Assembly (NCBI GenBank): GCA_003254885.1
Contig: QANT01008918.1
Location: forward strand, 1 to 31,627
Reading direction: 5' to 3'
Length of the DNA stretch: 31,627 nt
From: Purshia tridentata
Taxonomy: Eukaryota > Streptophyta > Magnoliopsida > Rosales > Rosaceae
The notes beneath the pieces were generated by a model that worked only from the letters and a program-made list of their open reading frames with translations, had not been told where the DNA came from and ran no database searches. Both the position numbers and the translations under genes were made by a program. Positions 30,800 to 31,627 of the stretch are shown here, piece by piece; position 1 is the first letter of the stretch; each line of letters begins with the position of its first letter.

Positions 30800-31627
30800 A
30801 AATGGACGTGAAGTGGTTTGCAAAACCAGTGTTATTTGTCCTCGTAAGAGAGAGCGGTTTTGGGATATGAGTGGTAGGCAGCTTTCTTTTGGCGTTTTCT
30901 CTTCATTTGGAAGTATTGATAGTTTTAATATTTGATTGTCATTTCTGTCCAGACTCAAAATTTCATTTTATCCACAATTTCTCGAGAACCGGGTAAGTAA
31001 GTACTACTAAGTAGTGAATAAATGTATATACCAAATTTATAATAAGTTATCGCGATAAAAAGTGATACGTGCGAAGAGAAGAGAAAAAGAGAATCTTATG
31101 AGAAGCGTCGAAGGAAGGAGGGCAGGTGTCGTGCTTATCCGAACTTGGCATAGCCTATCTCATGACTCATCATGCAACTAATTTGTGTCAAACAACGTTT
31201 CACTGTCTGTGCCTCTCACATGTCTCGTCATGTCTTGTTCCCCCGGCTCCACCTCCTATTTTCTTTTATTATTCCTACACATAATAATAAAAGTAGTGTG
31301 GAATGGTGTGGACTGTAGTGGCTCTTTGTAAGTCCTTATGCCTTTCTAGAAGTCATAGGGCAGGGATGGGCATCACGTGCTTCTGTAGTGTTTGGACTCA
31401 ATTACCCTTCGGCTCGGGCATTAATAAATAATTTATTTTTTAATATTTAGATTTTTTTTTTAACTTGAATATTGGCCTACACCAGAGAGAAACAAAGTTT
31501 TCAGTACTACGGAAGTAATAGTTGCTTGCTGCGAGTTTTAAGAACTGCACGTGCAAATGATGCGTGTAAACCGAAAAAACTAAGTATGAGTTTTTTTTTT
31601 TTTTTGTTAGAACAAATACAAACACAG
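30800..31627. other. Upstream region of the DUF3774 gene; no further gene seen
   Basis: This 0.8 kb runs to the window edge. It contains two ACGT elements, CACGTG at 31374-31379 and the palindrome TGCACGTGCA at 31546-31555. A purine-rich GAAGAGAAGAGAAAAAGAG stretch lies around 31074. The short minus-strand frame at the right edge starts among T runs and matches nothing I recognise. Confidence 0.5.
31546..31555. promoter_or_regulatory. Palindromic G-box TGCACGTGCA
   Basis: A perfect 10-bp palindrome with the CACGTG core lies about 750 bp upstream of the DUF3774 TATA box. A second CACGTG is at 31374-31379. They may act on that gene or on an unseen gene beyond the window. Confidence 0.35.

Noticed and set aside
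1..31627. CRISPR arrays, tRNA or rRNA genes, LTR retroelements, viral insertions
   Set aside because: No regularly spaced repeats, no cloverleaf or rRNA-like segments noticed, no paired long direct terminal repeats, and no polymerase or capsid motifs. Found by reading only; a covariance-model scan could still reveal a small RNA.

Overview
The window is nuclear DNA of a flowering plant, most likely a eudicot. The genes are split by many short AT-rich introns with plant-type splice sites, intergenic DNA is AT-rich, and the proteins belong to plant families: calcium-binding external NAD(P)H dehydrogenases, a P-class PPR protein, a plant VPS18, a plant O-fucosyltransferase and a DUF3774 wound-responsive peptide. 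Two assembly blemishes (a single N at 14819 and a 15-N gap at 19776-19790) point to a draft assembly. I could not fix the species.

Layout from left to right: a 404-bp foldback MITE with 9-bp target duplications (104-525); a tandem pair of type II NAD(P)H dehydrogenase genes on + (797-5088 and 5752-8645), each with 10 coding exons and 580 aa; an intronless PPR gene on - with one in-frame stop (9007-10059); a long AT-rich spacer; an intronless gene on - for a 458-aa basic protein with a KEN box and mitosis-specific (MSA) promoter elements (11851-13227); an inverted-repeat-bounded element carrying a 133-bp tandem duplication (13539-14636); a 23-exon VPS18 gene on + (14932-23897, 987 aa); a two-exon gene on - for a 99-aa secreted LysM protein (24561-24992); a 9-exon O-fucosyltransferase gene on + (25642-29060, 557 aa); and a DUF3774 wound-responsive gene on - (30418-30693). 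I rebuilt the exons by hand by joining splice sites so that reading frame and family motifs were kept. All four multi-exon genes with at least nine exons close without a frame break.

The genes do not form one pathway, as is normal for a plant chromosome segment. The clearest functional unit is the NDB pair. The upstream copy has Gln at the end of the second strand of its second dinucleotide fold (NDB1-like, expected to prefer NADPH). The downstream copy has Glu there (NDB2-like, expected to prefer NADH). Together they would oxidise both cytosolic pyridine nucleotides at the outer face of the inner mitochondrial membrane and feed ubiquinone. Each has a CACGTGTC (ABRE/G-box) promoter element, and the downstream gene also has a perfect inverted pair of site II (TGGGCC) elements. 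The second point of interest is the unrecognised 458-aa protein, whose KEN box and MSA promoter cluster independently predict a G2/M-expressed protein destroyed by the APC/C. I found no wholly new multi-gene system, CRISPR array, RNA gene or virus.
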